Shown here: one piece after another, positions 12,419-23,812 of the stretch
Position numbering within the stretch: the stretch's first letter is position 1
How the letters are laid out: each line of letters begins with the position of its first letter
DNA from: Antedon mediterranea
Taxonomy: Eukaryota > Echinodermata > Crinoidea > Comatulida > Antedonidae
Length of the DNA: 64,000 nt
Direction of reading: 5' to 3'
Assembly (NCBI RefSeq): GCF_964355755.1
Contig: NC_092674.1
Location: 9,431,001-9,495,000 of the forward strand
Program-made: the position numbers and the translations under genes
The notes under the pieces: model-generated
Database searches by the model: none
Seen by the model: only the letters and a program-made list of their open reading frames with translations
What the model was told of the DNA's origin: nothing

Positions 12419-14220
12419 TAAGTGTTATTGATATCGTCTTTATTGTTAACATCATTGCATGGTGCTTGTATATTGAACTGCAGCTCAAAGAACGATTGTT
12501 TTCCTAGCCTGCCTAGGCTAAGCTTAGACTGGGCTCTGTTGTATAGCAGCCTCATCTGTAGTGGTTGTATTGTGGTAGTAGGGGCCCTGGGTAAGGTGGG
12601 TTTTTCGCATGAGGAATTTCATTCATCACTTGTTGAGATGGTGGCATGTTTTTCATATCCATGGTTTCTCATTTCAGATAGAAATTTATATAAAGACTAA
12701 TAAATTATAATAGTATGTAGTGTGGTGACACATCTTACTTACTAGACTGATAATATTAAAAAGCATAAAAAGTTCTAGGTTAGTTATTCTAGGCTAAGAA
12801 GCTAGGCTAATCATTCATTATTTCTAATGTTCATACAGTACATAAATCCATGATTAAGGTTGGTTGAGAGGGGGTCACCAAGGAGGTGGGGCTGTGGCTT
12901 TCTGGAGTAATTTAGGTTGTTTACAAGGAGACTAAAAAATATGATGAAAAGGTGGGTTATGTCTTTTTTCTTTCCCTGTGTTTACGGTGTTTACGGTCTT
13001 TACTAATTAATTGTGTACGTCAATTATTTTTTCTTACTTTTTTTGTTTTCTAGAGAGTTTCCCCTCCCTACCTCCCCTCCCTACCTCCCCTCCCTGTCCC
13101 TTTGGTTAACATAGTGTTGTACACTGTATATAGTAATGTGGATATGGATTCTCAGAATTGTTTTATGTTATCCTTATTTACCACTGTCTTTACTCGGAAT
13201 TGCCTAGAGGAATATTATTCAGATCACAATGAAGTAACCGTTTATTTCTGTTTTTTAAACACAAGTGAGAGCAAATTCAAAACTGCATTAGATTATAATA
13301 ATATTGTAATAGATATTATGTAATGCATATCTTTGCATGCTGACATTTTGTGGTATAAAATAATATTTAATAATTTCTCCCCTAAAAACAATTCACATAG
13401 TACACACATTTTTTAAACTGAGAAGAACCATTTGTTAGGAATAACAAAGGCTCATGTGCAGTCATGCGTAGACACTAAAATCTCTTGTTTAGTCATGCAT
13501 TGCATTTATTTTATCCAGGCCAAGAAAACTCATTTGCAGGGAATAATTTAAAAATAGATTCTATTCAAATTTATGATGTAGCATAAATAGAAGAAGAAAT
13601 GCATGGAATTGATAGAATTATGATTATTAAAGCATAATAATGTTCAAAACTGAGACCTTGCATTAATATGATTTGATTCATGTAGTTGAAATTTGAATAT
13701 TTGTAGCCAAAGTAAATCATGAATACCAAAGATGATACATTCTGTCTACTGCTCGGTTTTCAACAGGAAATTAAACACATTTACAGACATTATGTTCAAT
13801 ATGTTTTTCAGACGATGTTATTGTTGATAAGCAGAATATAAATTAGTTTACAAGGAACCATGTCTCATGCTATCAATTAAACCATGTGGCTAGCAAAGGC
13901 TGAGTGTTTGCATATAATAAAAGTATTGTATTGCTATAAATGCATATTGTTGCTTACTACAGTGTTATTTTTTGTTGCTGACTTTAAAGTCCTACATCTA
14001 TGTTACATCTATTAACCTGAAATTTGGTAATCATATTGTAAATTACATAACCGATACTTGCACTGTTTTAAACGGGCTTTTAATTCCATTCGGATATGAT
14101 AGTAGAACAACAAATTTTCTTTAAAAATGTGTATTTTAGACCATTTTCCAGCTCTGAATCAATATTCATGTCCTAAAAAATCAAATATATTTTTCTATAA
14201 AATATAAAAGTTAATTATAT
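12419..14220. other. Non-coding; pyrimidine-rich tract at 13057-13100
   Basis: Open frames here lack protein character. A 14-bp unit, CCTCCCTACCTCCC, is repeated about three times in the tract TTTCCCCTCCC..CCTCCCTGTCCC, giving an almost pure pyrimidine strand. If the candidate promoter at 12.2-12.4 kb is real, this is its first intron. Confidence 0.4.
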
Positions 14221-14345
14221 CTCAACCGAATAGTAATAGTAATAGTAAATGACGATTATTTTATTTACCTGACGTTTCGCCAACTATCAGTTGGCTTTCT
14301 CAAAGTGTAGTGACACGTATGTCACCGTTGACCTCTAGATGATGG
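14221..14345 (-). repeat. Interspersed-repeat fragment with GCCAAC hairpin and GAAACGTC
   Basis: On the minus strand a hairpin (GCCAAC, loop TGATA, GTTGGC) is followed directly by GAAACGTC and preceded by TTTGAGAAA. This resembles the stem II and flanking core of hammerhead ribozymes found in some retroelements. However, the 5' core is not canonical: CUGANGA is expected. It is probably a fragment of a dispersed repeat. Its family is not assigned. Confidence 0.3.
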
Positions 14346-14398
14346 GGTCAACACATTGGTCCACACTTGACTGAGTTTGTATATACAATACCATGAAA

Positions 14399-14470
14399 GC
14401 CCTAGTGGTCTAATGGCTAGGACATCTGCATATCAAGCAGGCGGTCCGAGTTCGAGTCTCGGTTGGGGCG
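14399..14470 (+). tRNA. tRNA-like gene, anticodon ATC; may be a SINE head
   Basis: A full cloverleaf can be drawn. The acceptor stem is GCCCTAG/TTGGGGC (two G-T pairs), the D arm GTCT/GGAC and the anticodon stem TCTGC/GCAGG with loop ATATCAA. The T arm is CCGAG-TTCGAGT-CTCGG and is perfect. The A box (TGGTCTAATGG) and B box (GTTCGAGTC) are intact, and a T5 run follows two bases after the tRNA-like sequence. The anticodon position reads ATC, which would decode the aspartate codon GAT; that is unusual because aspartate tRNAs normally carry GTC. A second, decayed copy with the same 5' flank at 10057 argues that this is the head of a SINE rather than a working tRNA gene. Confidence 0.45.
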
Positions 14471-16742
14471 ACTTTTTCTCATTCTCACAGATTTCCTCAT
14501 CTTTATCATTTCAAATTAATTAATTAAATTTCAGTATATCACCGGGCGGTTTCGAATTAATGTTCATTGCCTAATGTGTTTATATATATATTTTTATGAA
14601 ATACAGCCAATTAATAACCAAAAATATGGACCTAACTGTAAAAAATTAAAAGGAAATGTGGTTGTAAGTAAATTCAGCTTGTTTGAATATTTTGATTATT
14701 ATTATCAAGGACATATTTATGATTTCTTTGTTTTCAGTGGTTTACATTTCACTACTTTATGTTGTGAAGTGTAAAGAGAGAATCCTTTAGCCACTCGGGT
14801 AATTATTTAAATCAATTGTATTTCAACATTTAAGACTTCAATCTTGGTACATGTGTTTTTATTTTACAATCTTTTTATTTTCATTATATTAAATATAAGA
14901 ATCTTAAATGTTTTCCCATACCGAGATATTTGTATTTTGTTTGTTTTTTTATTCATTTTGTCATAGGCAGTGCTAAAGGTGCACTACCCCTTTTCCCCTC
15001 TCATTCTCCCTACCCAATTTGACAGCACAAACTATTTTGTCATATCTATTTTGAAAGAAGGTATATGTCAGTGCTTCACCGTTCAAAATAGATCGACCCT
15101 GTCGCCTGGACCTATTAACCGGCAAAACTGTGTTGAAGAATAGTACATCCCAATTTCTTCTTTGCCATCGTTCAAAATCGAAATCTACAAAAACAATGAT
15201 CAAATCTTGCATCTGTCATTGTACACATTTTTTTTCATTTACGAGTTTCTCTGTTTACAGTATGTGAATCAAAAAATCTCTTTTTATTAGTGTTTTTGTA
15301 AGAGCTCACATCACATTCTAAATTTAAATCTTTACTACTAACTAACCCAATTACCCAGAAATATAGGAATGTGACAAGTTATTGCTATTTGCTGTACCAA
15401 TACCCTGCCATGCTATAACATTGTCCAAGGACATACATGAATATCTTCATACAGGTAAGCCAGATAATTGATTGAAAGGCACTTAAAATTGTAAATATTT
15501 TATGTGTGGGTGTTGCTGTTCTCTTTATTCATATGTTCCTTGTTTAATATTTTCTTTTTATTATTTCATTTTATTTCAGTTCATTCAATTTACCAAAACA
15601 GTAGACATACAAAAAAAACAATATTTCTGAATGAATTGATATTATTAACTTTCACAATATAGTTAGGGAAAATCAAGATATTCCCTAACTAATAAGATTA
15701 GATAGAGAAATCTTTGAATGTGCAAATTTCACAATCCATACAATATACTAATGATTTATATGATATTAAAAATGTTTACAAGGGGGACACAGCCAAATCT
15801 AGAAAGTCTGGTCTTTATTTGAGTCGCCTACTATATAATAGAAAATTAACACAAAAAAAGTTAAACATTTACATTTTGTATTATATTGCCATTTTTATTC
15901 TTATGAAAATTCATATATTTCCAGTGTTGCACATTACAGTATTTTTTCTAATCTTCCATCATTTTGATAATATCCCATAAATACCTGTTATTGACTCCTC
16001 AATCAACAAGCTATTTTTTTAGTATTTTCCTCGCACTTTTTTAAAATTAGCCTTTCTGTTTTTGTAGTATGAAATTTGATGTCCATTAGTCTTGAGTGAA
16101 AATTACTAAGTTGACGTATGCAAACTGTAATATATGTACAGAGTAATGTACAGTATGCTATTTAGCTTCTATAAATAGAATAACTGTATTTCAATGAATT
16201 AAATTTTCCATTGAAAACAAAACCAGCAAATTATATTGCTAGGTATATACTAGTAAAATTTGTAAACATCTGTATTGACCATTTTTTTTATGCCTTGTAA
16301 TAAAATCTTGATGTTTCTGTTAAAATTATTTGTAGTAAATTTACAGTATTTTGCATAGTGAAACTGCTAAATTTATGAGAAGCGGGAGTACAAGATTTTG
16401 AAAATTCACTGTAGTAAGAGTTTGGCTGTTACATTTCTGTTTCTGTACATATGTAAATCTTCTTCTACAGTATTAAAGAATTCTTATGCAGTAATTTATT
16501 GTAGGCTGTCGATCGTCGCAAAGAAGAAGGTACCTATGCATGACAACCGGCGACCAAACAACGTCTTATTAGTATAAGTGTGCATGTGGGAATATTGGAA
16601 CATGCTTCCTCGCACCTCACCTTGGCACAGGTTTGATAGTTTCTAGGTCCAGTCGCCGACCAATGACAGATAAATTGACCTGTCATAGGTTGGTCCTCGG
16701 TTGCAATCGTAAGCTCTCTAATATAATACTACTGGATGCTTA
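14471..16742. other. Non-coding, AT-rich
   Basis: No coding exon is recognisable. Around 16510-16730 the G+C content rises. A loose inverted repeat (GACCAATGACA near 16660 against TGTCATAGGTTGGTC near 16680) and GACAACCGGCGACCAAAC near 16540 suggest an old eroded inverted-repeat element just outside the transposon nest. Confidence 0.35.
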
Positions 16743-16875
16743 CCGTATTTTCCGGAGTATAGGTCGACCCCAAGTATAAGTCGACCCCCAACTTTGGCCT
16801 AGAATATCGTTGATTTTGGTATGACCTGAATATAAGTCGACCCCCAAAATCGGCTAATAACACAACTTACTTTAA

Positions 16876-16898
16876 AGATCATGGAACATGGTATTTGA
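16876..16898 (+). repeat. Left inverted end of the Kolobok-type element
   Basis: Twenty-three bases starting AGATCATGGAACATGG directly follow the TTAA duplication. They match the right end exactly in reverse complement and then diverge. Confidence 0.85.
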
Positions 16899-17066
16899 AG
16901 TTTTTGCAAAATAGTAGTATTATAGTTGTTTCCCCTGATGGACATTAAACAAACAATAAATTAAACGTTTTCAGGACATAATTAAAGTGTTTTCTGCTAT
17001 TTCGCGCAACTGCTTTCAGTTCACGACTATTCGGGTTTTTTCGGCATTTTCCGGTAACCTCTGATA

Positions 17067-17084
17067 GTGACGTCATAAGATGAA
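17067..17084 (+). promoter_or_regulatory. CRE-containing promoter block of the transposase gene
   Basis: GTGACGTCATAAGATGAA contains a perfect TGACGTCA palindrome (17068-17075), the consensus for CREB/ATF-type bZIP factors. It lies about 97 bp before the transposase start codon. The same 18 bases occur inverted at 33521-33538, upstream of the second gene of the element. Conservation only here and in the inverted ends suggests a functional promoter module shared by both genes. Confidence 0.55.
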
Positions 17085-17171
17085 GAAAACTTTTTCGCGC
17101 CTGTGTGTACAAACTATTGCTTGGCCCGTGTCGTGTGTTCATGTTGACAATCTTGCATCTATCTCATAAAA

Positions 17172-20100
17172 ATGCCGAAACGGTGTGTTTTCTTTGGGTG
17201 TAGTAACATTTCTAAAGATGAAATCAGTTTGCATTTCTTTCCTAAAGACAAATCCTTTTTTAAAAAGTGGGAAAAAGTTGTAGCAACCAAGAGAAAAAAC
17301 TGGAAAGCCAGCCCGTATTCTTGTGTATGTTCTGAACACTTCAGCGAAGACCAGTTTGTGGAATATAATTCCGTCAAGGCCCAGCTTGGTTTTGCAAACA
17401 GGTTTGTAATAACTTACTATTCTAATAAGTAATATTAAAATATTAATAATATAATAATAATAATAATAATACAGTAACTAGGCGACTAGGCCTAGTAGTA
17501 GTAGCCCTACTTTAGGCCTAGTCCTAGTAAGTAGTAGAAGCCTGGGTACTGTGTAGGCTTTTTCTGGTTACGGTCCTAGCTAGGCTAGCCTAAGGCCCGG
17601 GGGCCTAGCCTAGGTTAGTTGAGGCGTCCGTGGGGTATGAAGAACAAACAATTGTGCACTGACACCAATTGTTCACTTTGCCTTTGTTTAATAATTAGGA
17701 TAGGGGATAGACCTAGGCCTAGGCTAGTTATTATTTTTGAGACGTGATTTGTTATTGAATCAATCTTTTTGATGGCATTGAAAATCTAAATCACGTATGG
17801 GACGATGACGATTTGAAGCAGTGTATCACCCGATCAAAAATAATTACTACTACTAGGCTAGGCCTAGGCTAGTATTAGATGTTCCCAAATATGTTGGAAA
17901 TTAAGAAGTTTGTGATCAAGATCAAATGCATAGGCCTATTTTCTTTTTACAGAAAAAAAAAATTAAAGCCTGATGCCATTCCCTTTCATCGTGTATGTTG
18001 TGAAGAACTGGCCAATGACAAACAGAAACTAGTCCCAGGCCGTTCTGCATACCAAAAAAGGGAAAGTGAAAGAGAGTCTGTTCACAACAAAAGTGAAATT
18101 GAAAGGGTGAGTGATTACCTAATGATCTGCAGCATAAATGACTTGTAAAATAATGTTGTGTACTCTAACTTCTAATTCAGAATATACAGCAGTATGACCG
18201 TTATTATTAATGGTGATTTTGGTTCTTGTTTTACTATATTCCAGATTTTGAAAGAAAATAAGGAAAATGTTTTTGAAAGTGAAAGTGAAGCTATGGTCAA
18301 TGAAGATGGAAGTAGAAGATCTTGTGGTATAAATACCACAAGTGAAAAAAAATTCCATAAAGCTACAACTGTAAAGCCAGTTACAAGGACTGTTAAGATA
18401 CAGACTTCATACAAAGGCCCCAGTAAATGCAAGTACCTTGTCAATTAATGTTTGACACTAGGTGGTGTTGCTAATAGCTTTAAATGTGTACATTTATTTT
18501 TATTTATTTTTTCAGCTGTCCAGTGTGTACCTCTCTGTTGTTCTAGAGGTACTCAATGTGAACTGTTGCTTCCATTTGCAACATCCAGTCCTATTGCAAG
18601 TGAAGATGAAGATGAAGGTATGGAGGTAGATGACAATGATGATGATTATATACCAAGTGACACATCAAATTCAAGTATTGAATTGGATGAAGGTGAAAGT
18701 GATGAGTAAGTACAAACGCCATGTTACAGTTTCATTTTGATGCAATCAATTACATGTTAGTTATTTTACATTCTGACCTTGTAAACCTTTTTATATTATT
18801 TCAGTTCTAATAACTTTGAGTACGAATTAAACCACGAGGTAAAATATGTTGTGTTCCGCTCAATGCTGCTTAGCCTATTTACCCTATGTCAACTGTGTGG
18901 CAAAAAAGGTGCTAAAGCAGCAACAACTTGTATAGGGACATTAATAATAATAAATCAGACTTGTCGAGCATGTGATGGAAGTTTCCAGTGGAAAAGCCAG
19001 CCATACATCGGAGCAATTCCAGCTGGAAATCTTTTATTGAGTGCTGCCATTTTGTTCTCTGGTGCTTTGCCAAGTAAGGCATTGAAATTGTTACGCTTTT
19101 GGGGTGTGACAATATATGAAAGACACACCTTCTTCAGACACCAAAACAAATTTTTAATACCTGCTGTTAACAATTTATGGGACAGAAAGCAAACAGATTT
19201 GCTTAGAGTGGCTCGACAGTCTGAAGTGACATTAGGTGGTGATGCACGATGTGACAGCATGGGGCATTCGGCAAAATATGGAAGCTATACTTTATTAGAC
19301 CTGGATAGAAAAAAGATCTTGGCTATGGAGCTTGTTCAGGTAAGATTGTTGCTGCATGATTTCTTTGAAAATGATGGAATTTTATTCAATTGATTTTTTT
19401 GAAATGATTACAGTAGTTACTGTGATTAACATTATTAGAATTTTTTTTTTAATTATTTCATAGAGTAACGAAACTAATGGAAGCTACCATATGGAACTAG
19501 AAGGATTGAAGCGGTGTCTGAATGTGCTTTGGAAAAGTAATGTTGCTATCGGAACTTTGGTAACGGACCGGCATGCTCAAATTCAGAAGTGGCTAAGAGA
19601 CAACTGTAGTCAAATAACGCATTACTTTGATATCTGGCATGTGGCTAAAGGTAGGTTGGTTTACAAACATAATAATCTTGATTTCGTGTACTCAAATACT
19701 ACAAATCTTTATTTTGAATACTTGCAACACATTATATTTTATTATTTACATTTTTAGGGTTAAAAAAGAAACTTGTTGCTCTTGAGAAGAGGAAAGGGTG
19801 TGAACAAGTTAACAAATGGCGCCGAAGCATAATTAATCATCTCTATTGGAGTGTTGTTACAAGTAACGGAAATGGGGACCTAGCTCTAGCAAAGTGGGAT
19901 TCAATAACAAATCACATTGTGGATATTCATTCCGGTCATAGTGACTTGTTTCCGGCTTGCATTCATGGACCAGCTCAAAAAAAAAATTTCTTTACACCAG
20001 GTAAACCAATTATTATTTAACTTTTTGGGGCAAGTTTCTTCTCCAATATGTCCGATTTTTTGACTAATTATTTTTTGGTTTCTAGGGACAGAATGTAACG

Positions 20101-20840
20101 AAAAAGTAGCAGATATCCTGCAGAACAAGTACCTCATGAAAGATGTAGTGAAACTGTCTCCCTTAGGACAAACATATGGCGTCGAAGGTTTCCACAATCT
20201 TGTGAACCATTTTGCACCCAAGATGTTCCACTTTGGTTATTCTGGGATGAAAAGCAGGTATGTGCCTAGTTTATAATCAAATGTTCATTATTTATTTGTG
20301 TAGTGCTGTAATATTAGTATTTTCTAGGCCACATGGATTCATGTTTGTATTGTTTTTGTCTTATAGACTTCTGCTTGCAGTTTTTCATTACAATGAGAAT
20401 TCAGATCGTATTCAGGCAAGGACAAAAGATGGTGATCTCCAGTATGCCATTGCATTCCCAAAAGCAAAACAAGGTGGCCATACAGTCAAAAAAGTAATGA
20501 CAGAATGTACATTTGGTAAGTCTATTTTAGTTAGAATAAGCAACTAATTCTGGACATGGTGATTGATTTCTATTATGAATATGCTTTATAATGAAGACCT
20601 GGACTGCTCTGTGGTGAGAGATTATGTTCTGTTTATTTATTTTTTTTAGGGTATGTTGATGAACTGATTACAGAGGTAATGTCTGTTGTCGATGGTACTG
20701 CTGAATGCATTGACTTTGTTGACGCTCCCCCTCCCCTCTGTGCAAGTTTCGAACATCCAGACAAAACAGTAGCCATTGAAAGCCTGTTTACAAGGTTTCC
20801 AGAGACAGACTCAACATTAGATACATACACATCTAAGTAA
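17172..20840 (+). CDS. THAP-DDE transposase of the Kolobok-type element (10 exons, intact)
   Basis: Exons: 17172-17401, 17953-18106, 18245-18422, 18516-18705, 18805-19339, 19464-19650, 19758-20000, 20086-20257, 20367-20515 and 20650-20840. All have GT-AG borders and matching phases, giving 742 residues. Residues 1-88 are a THAP zinc finger: Cys5, Cys10, Cys53 and His56, then a LKPDAIPF motif at 81-88 in place of the usual AVPTIF. An acidic, low-complexity linker follows. The nuclease core shows GGDARCDSMGHSAKYGSYT (Asp397), TLVTDRH (Asp464), DIWHVAKG and YGVEGFHNLVNHFAPK (Glu606), a plausible D-D-E triad. It should act in the nucleus, binding the element's ends through THAP and cutting and joining DNA at TTAA. 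From memory, many animal genomes carry this GHSAKYGSYT family. The start codon is the first ATG and begins the THAP fold in the usual position. The last residues (after ESLFTRF) may have been altered by the adjoining rearrangement. Confidence 0.85.
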
Positions 20841-21345
20841 TGCGTTATTTGACTACAGTTGTCTCTTAGCCACTTCTGAATTTGAGCATGCCGGTCCGTT
20901 ACCAAAGTTCCGATAGCAACATTACTTTTCCAAAGCACATTCAGACACAGCTTCAATCCTTCTAGTTCCATACGGTAGTTTCCATTAGTTTTGTGACTCT
21001 ACGAAATAATATCAGATTGTAAATCTAATATGTTAATCACAGTAACTACTGTAATCATTCCAAAAACTCAATTGAAGTCACATCGTGCATCACCACCTAA
21101 TGTCACATCAGACTGTCAAGCCACTCTAAGCAAATCTGTTTGCTTTCTGTCCCATAAATTGTTAACAGACGGTATTAACAATTTTTTTGTTTTGAAGAAG
21201 GTGTGTCTTTCATATGTTGTCACACCCCAAAAGCTGGAATTGATCCAATGTATGGCTGGCTTTTCCACAACATTGGATACATACACATCTAAGTAATGAG
21301 TTATTTGACTACAGTTGTCTCTAAGCCACTTTTGAATTTGAGACA
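20821..21345 (-). repeat. Inverted, deleted copies of the transposase gene's own exons 5-6
   Basis: From about 20841 the plus strand carries the reverse complement of exon 6, then of intron 5 including its sequence, then of exon 5 with two internal deletions (about 19256-19382 and 19022-19096 are missing). At 21270-21345 the exon-6 segment and the ACATTxGATACATACACATC junction appear a second time. Because intron sequence is included, the copy came from DNA and not from spliced RNA. The segment lies in the 3' region of the transposase transcript, so the RNA could fold back on its own coding exons. Confidence 0.8.
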
Positions 21346-21498
21346 ACGCTTGTTACACATCAAAGTTTGGGTAATAGAATCAGGGAATCCCAAGGAGAAA
21401 TTCATACAATACAAAGGGCCTTACACAATGCTATGGAAATTCAAATCTAAATATACTGAAAATACCTGTATTTTTCATTTTAGGATTGTTATACTGTA

Positions 21499-21514
21499 AA
21501 TAAATGTTAATAAA
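21499..21514 (+). terminator. Polyadenylation signals after the transposase gene
   Basis: Two AATAAA hexamers (21499-21504 and 21509-21514) lie in the plus direction about 660 bp after the transposase stop and before the end of the converging gene. If they are used, the inverted exon copies are part of the 3' UTR. Confidence 0.45.
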
Positions 21515-21654
21515 TTTGTATTGCATTAAAATATATATTGAATTTGTTGATTTTTATGGTTGATGGTAACCAAACAGATGCTATTCAAATCTCAATTGAC
21601 CTTTTGGTTGTTCTGAAAAGAACAGTTTGTTTTGGGTATTGCAGTATTGCAGAT

Positions 21655-22774
21655 TTACATATTGAAACCTTCAAAATAAAAATTGTCCTCCATTCCAGGG
21701 GGTGGAAAATGGGCTCTTATACATGCCACTGCACATGAGGGCAGAACAACTCTTAAGTTTCTTCCAAGAAAGCCCCAACACCATCTCGCCAGTTGCCTGT
21801 AAGCCACATGCCTTCTACGTTTGTGCTCTGGGCCATCAAATGCAGCATCATATTGTTGCCGGTATTGAAGCCATGCTATTTCAAGTACATGCACATTTAA
21901 GCATGCTGCGACAAATCCAGGATGGTTGGTGATGCATGTATATCGCTCAGCATTGTACATTGTTTCCCCTTCATCCAGTCTACATTCCATTGATGGGATT
22001 TCCTGGCAGCACTTGCACTCACGATATGTTTGTTGTATCTGGCAATGGCCACACTTGCACCTTGAAAACAGTTTCAATACAATAATATATAGGCCTAATG
22101 ACGTGTCCCCACCTGAACTATTATACTTGTATTATATATATATTTGTTATTAATTAATAACAAGCTGTACCTTACGTCATGAGCATTAATTATATTTATT
22201 ATTAATTATGCACAGAGTTTACTACAATTTAGCCTAGCTTTTTTCATACCACTGCATGCACTGATGGGTTAAGAACGAATTAATCACCTACTACTAGGCC
22301 TAGCTAGAGCCTAGGCCTACTACTACTATAGGCCCTAGTACTACTAGCCTAGCCTAGCACCTTTCACTTTAATTAGTAAATCGACACAAAAGCAACTTCA
22401 GTTTTACTAATTATTTTATTGCGTTTAAAAACACGATAATAATGTGCTATATAACTGACTGTAACTAACCATTCCAAAGTTTGGGTCCGTAATTGACCTA
22501 GGCCTAGGGCCATGTTGGTCTGGTCAATTTCGGGACCCTCAATTTCCCCACGACGTCGTTCTTCGCCGACTTCGCGTTGGTCGGCCTCACCTTCAGAATC
22601 GGTGAGATCGGGCTCATACATATAGGGTTGAATCGCCCTATTATTACATTCAATTTCTTGCGTATCGATAACGTCATCTCCTTCATCTTCATCGATTTCG
22701 AATTCACAATGGATCGTTTCCTCTTCAAAATCAGAATCAGAACTGTCGAGATCGTACACAATACGTGTTGACAT
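21655..22774 (-). CDS. P2X7-receptor-tail ('ballast' domain) protein carried by the transposon
   Basis: Two exons, 22774-22470 and 22060-21655, join in frame across the 409-bp intron 22469-22061 (donor ATG|GTTAGT, acceptor TTTCAAG|GTG), giving 236 residues. The N-terminal 100 residues are acidic with an IQPYMYEP motif at 48-55. The C-terminal part begins at the splice junction with WCKCGHC (Cys103, 105, 108), then ECKCCQE, CITNHPGF and AYRQLARW, and ends GRNLRVVLPSCAVACIRAHFP. This Cys-rich order is that of the zinc-binding intracellular domain of vertebrate P2X7 receptors, which also exists as stand-alone genes in invertebrates. No membrane segment or channel domain is present. Its role for the transposon is unknown; its position, converging on the transposase inside the same TTAA-flanked ends, marks it as cargo or an accessory gene. 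The IS3EU-like element sits about 58 bp upstream and separates it from its own promoter block. Confidence 0.8.
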
Positions 22775-22831
22775 CTTGCAGTTATTTTTTTATACACAGT
22801 TTGTGCACTAAATGCGTCGCGACACCAGGGG

Positions 22832-22837
22832 CGCCAG
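22832..22837. repeat. Left TSD of the IS3EU-like element (CGCCAG)
   Basis: CGCCAG directly precedes the left inverted end and recurs at 33498-33503 directly after the right end. Removing the element and one copy restores a continuous P2X7-like gene upstream region. Confidence 0.85.
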
Positions 22838-23812
22838 TATGGAAAGCCAAACCCGCCAAAAATACATAATACATACCATCCACCAATAATTAATTCGTAC
22901 AAAATTCAAACCATCCAATATTATCTCATGCAGTTCAATGAAAACTTAAACCATTCACCTAGTATCTACACCATCCAATACAATGTGTGACCATCTACCA
23001 CTAGCCCAAACGACAATACGCCGAACAAACTACCCATAACACAAACCATCTAAAGAATGTTGAGCCCAGGCAGCAATAATTGAATTAATCTAACGTTAAT
23101 ACAAGTATATATTAGCCAACTCATTTATCAAAATTTCATGTAGTTCATGAACATTTCAAACAAAGCATCTTAATTTTAGTTCATCGAATTATAATTCTAA
23201 TTCATTGCCTGTTTTATACACCGTTCGTCTGTTCAACAGTTTAAACAACTGTTTTGCACACGATACGCCCGTTCGTGAGTTCAAACCATGATATTTGAAG
23301 CATCGACTTTCCAAACAGCGATTTTTCGCACCGAACGTATTTTCTTGAGTTAAAGTGGTTGCATTTCAATCACTTACTTTTGATTGGCCAGTATTACACA
23401 CCGTTCGCTTGTTCGTGATTTCAAACCATGATATTTGAAGCATCGACTTTCCAAACGGCGATTTTTCGCACCGAACGTATTTTCTTGAGTTAAAGTGGTT
23501 GCATTTCAATCACCTACTTTCGATTGGCCAGTATTACACACCGTTCGCTTGTTCGTGATTTCATGTGATAACATTTCATTCGACAACTTTTCAAACGTTA
23601 GTTTTTGACTCTGCTTATACGTATATGTCAGTTGATATACTATCTTTTAATTTTCATACTTTCCATAATCAGTTTTGTACATCATTCGCATTTACGCATG
23701 TAAAGTGTACATATTCCACTCGACAAGTTTTAAACGGTAGTTGTTCGCACATTTATTGTTTTATTGTTAAATTGTAACTGTTGGCGCCGATTTAATATTG
23801 AGGGGCGGGGGG
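22838..23812 (+). repeat. Left long inverted end of the IS3EU-like element
   Basis: It matches 33497-32524 in reverse complement with few substitutions and small indels, for example an AGGCCT-containing insertion in the right copy. The inner border is at a G-rich run beside TTGGCGCCGATTTAATATTG. Inside are two tandem copies of a 140-bp unit (23281-23420 and 23421-23560), each with CCGTTCGCTTGTTCGTGATT. Confidence 0.85.
23281..23560 (+). repeat. Two tandem 140-bp units inside the left long end
   Basis: Both units begin TCAAACCATGATATTTGAAG and differ at only a few bases. The right end has the matching pair at about 32770-33060. They may be repeated transposase-binding sites. Confidence 0.8.

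Noticed and set aside
20633-20971. Separate minus-strand gene beginning MELEGLK
   Set aside because: It is the inverted copy of transposase exon 6 running into the antisense of exon 10.
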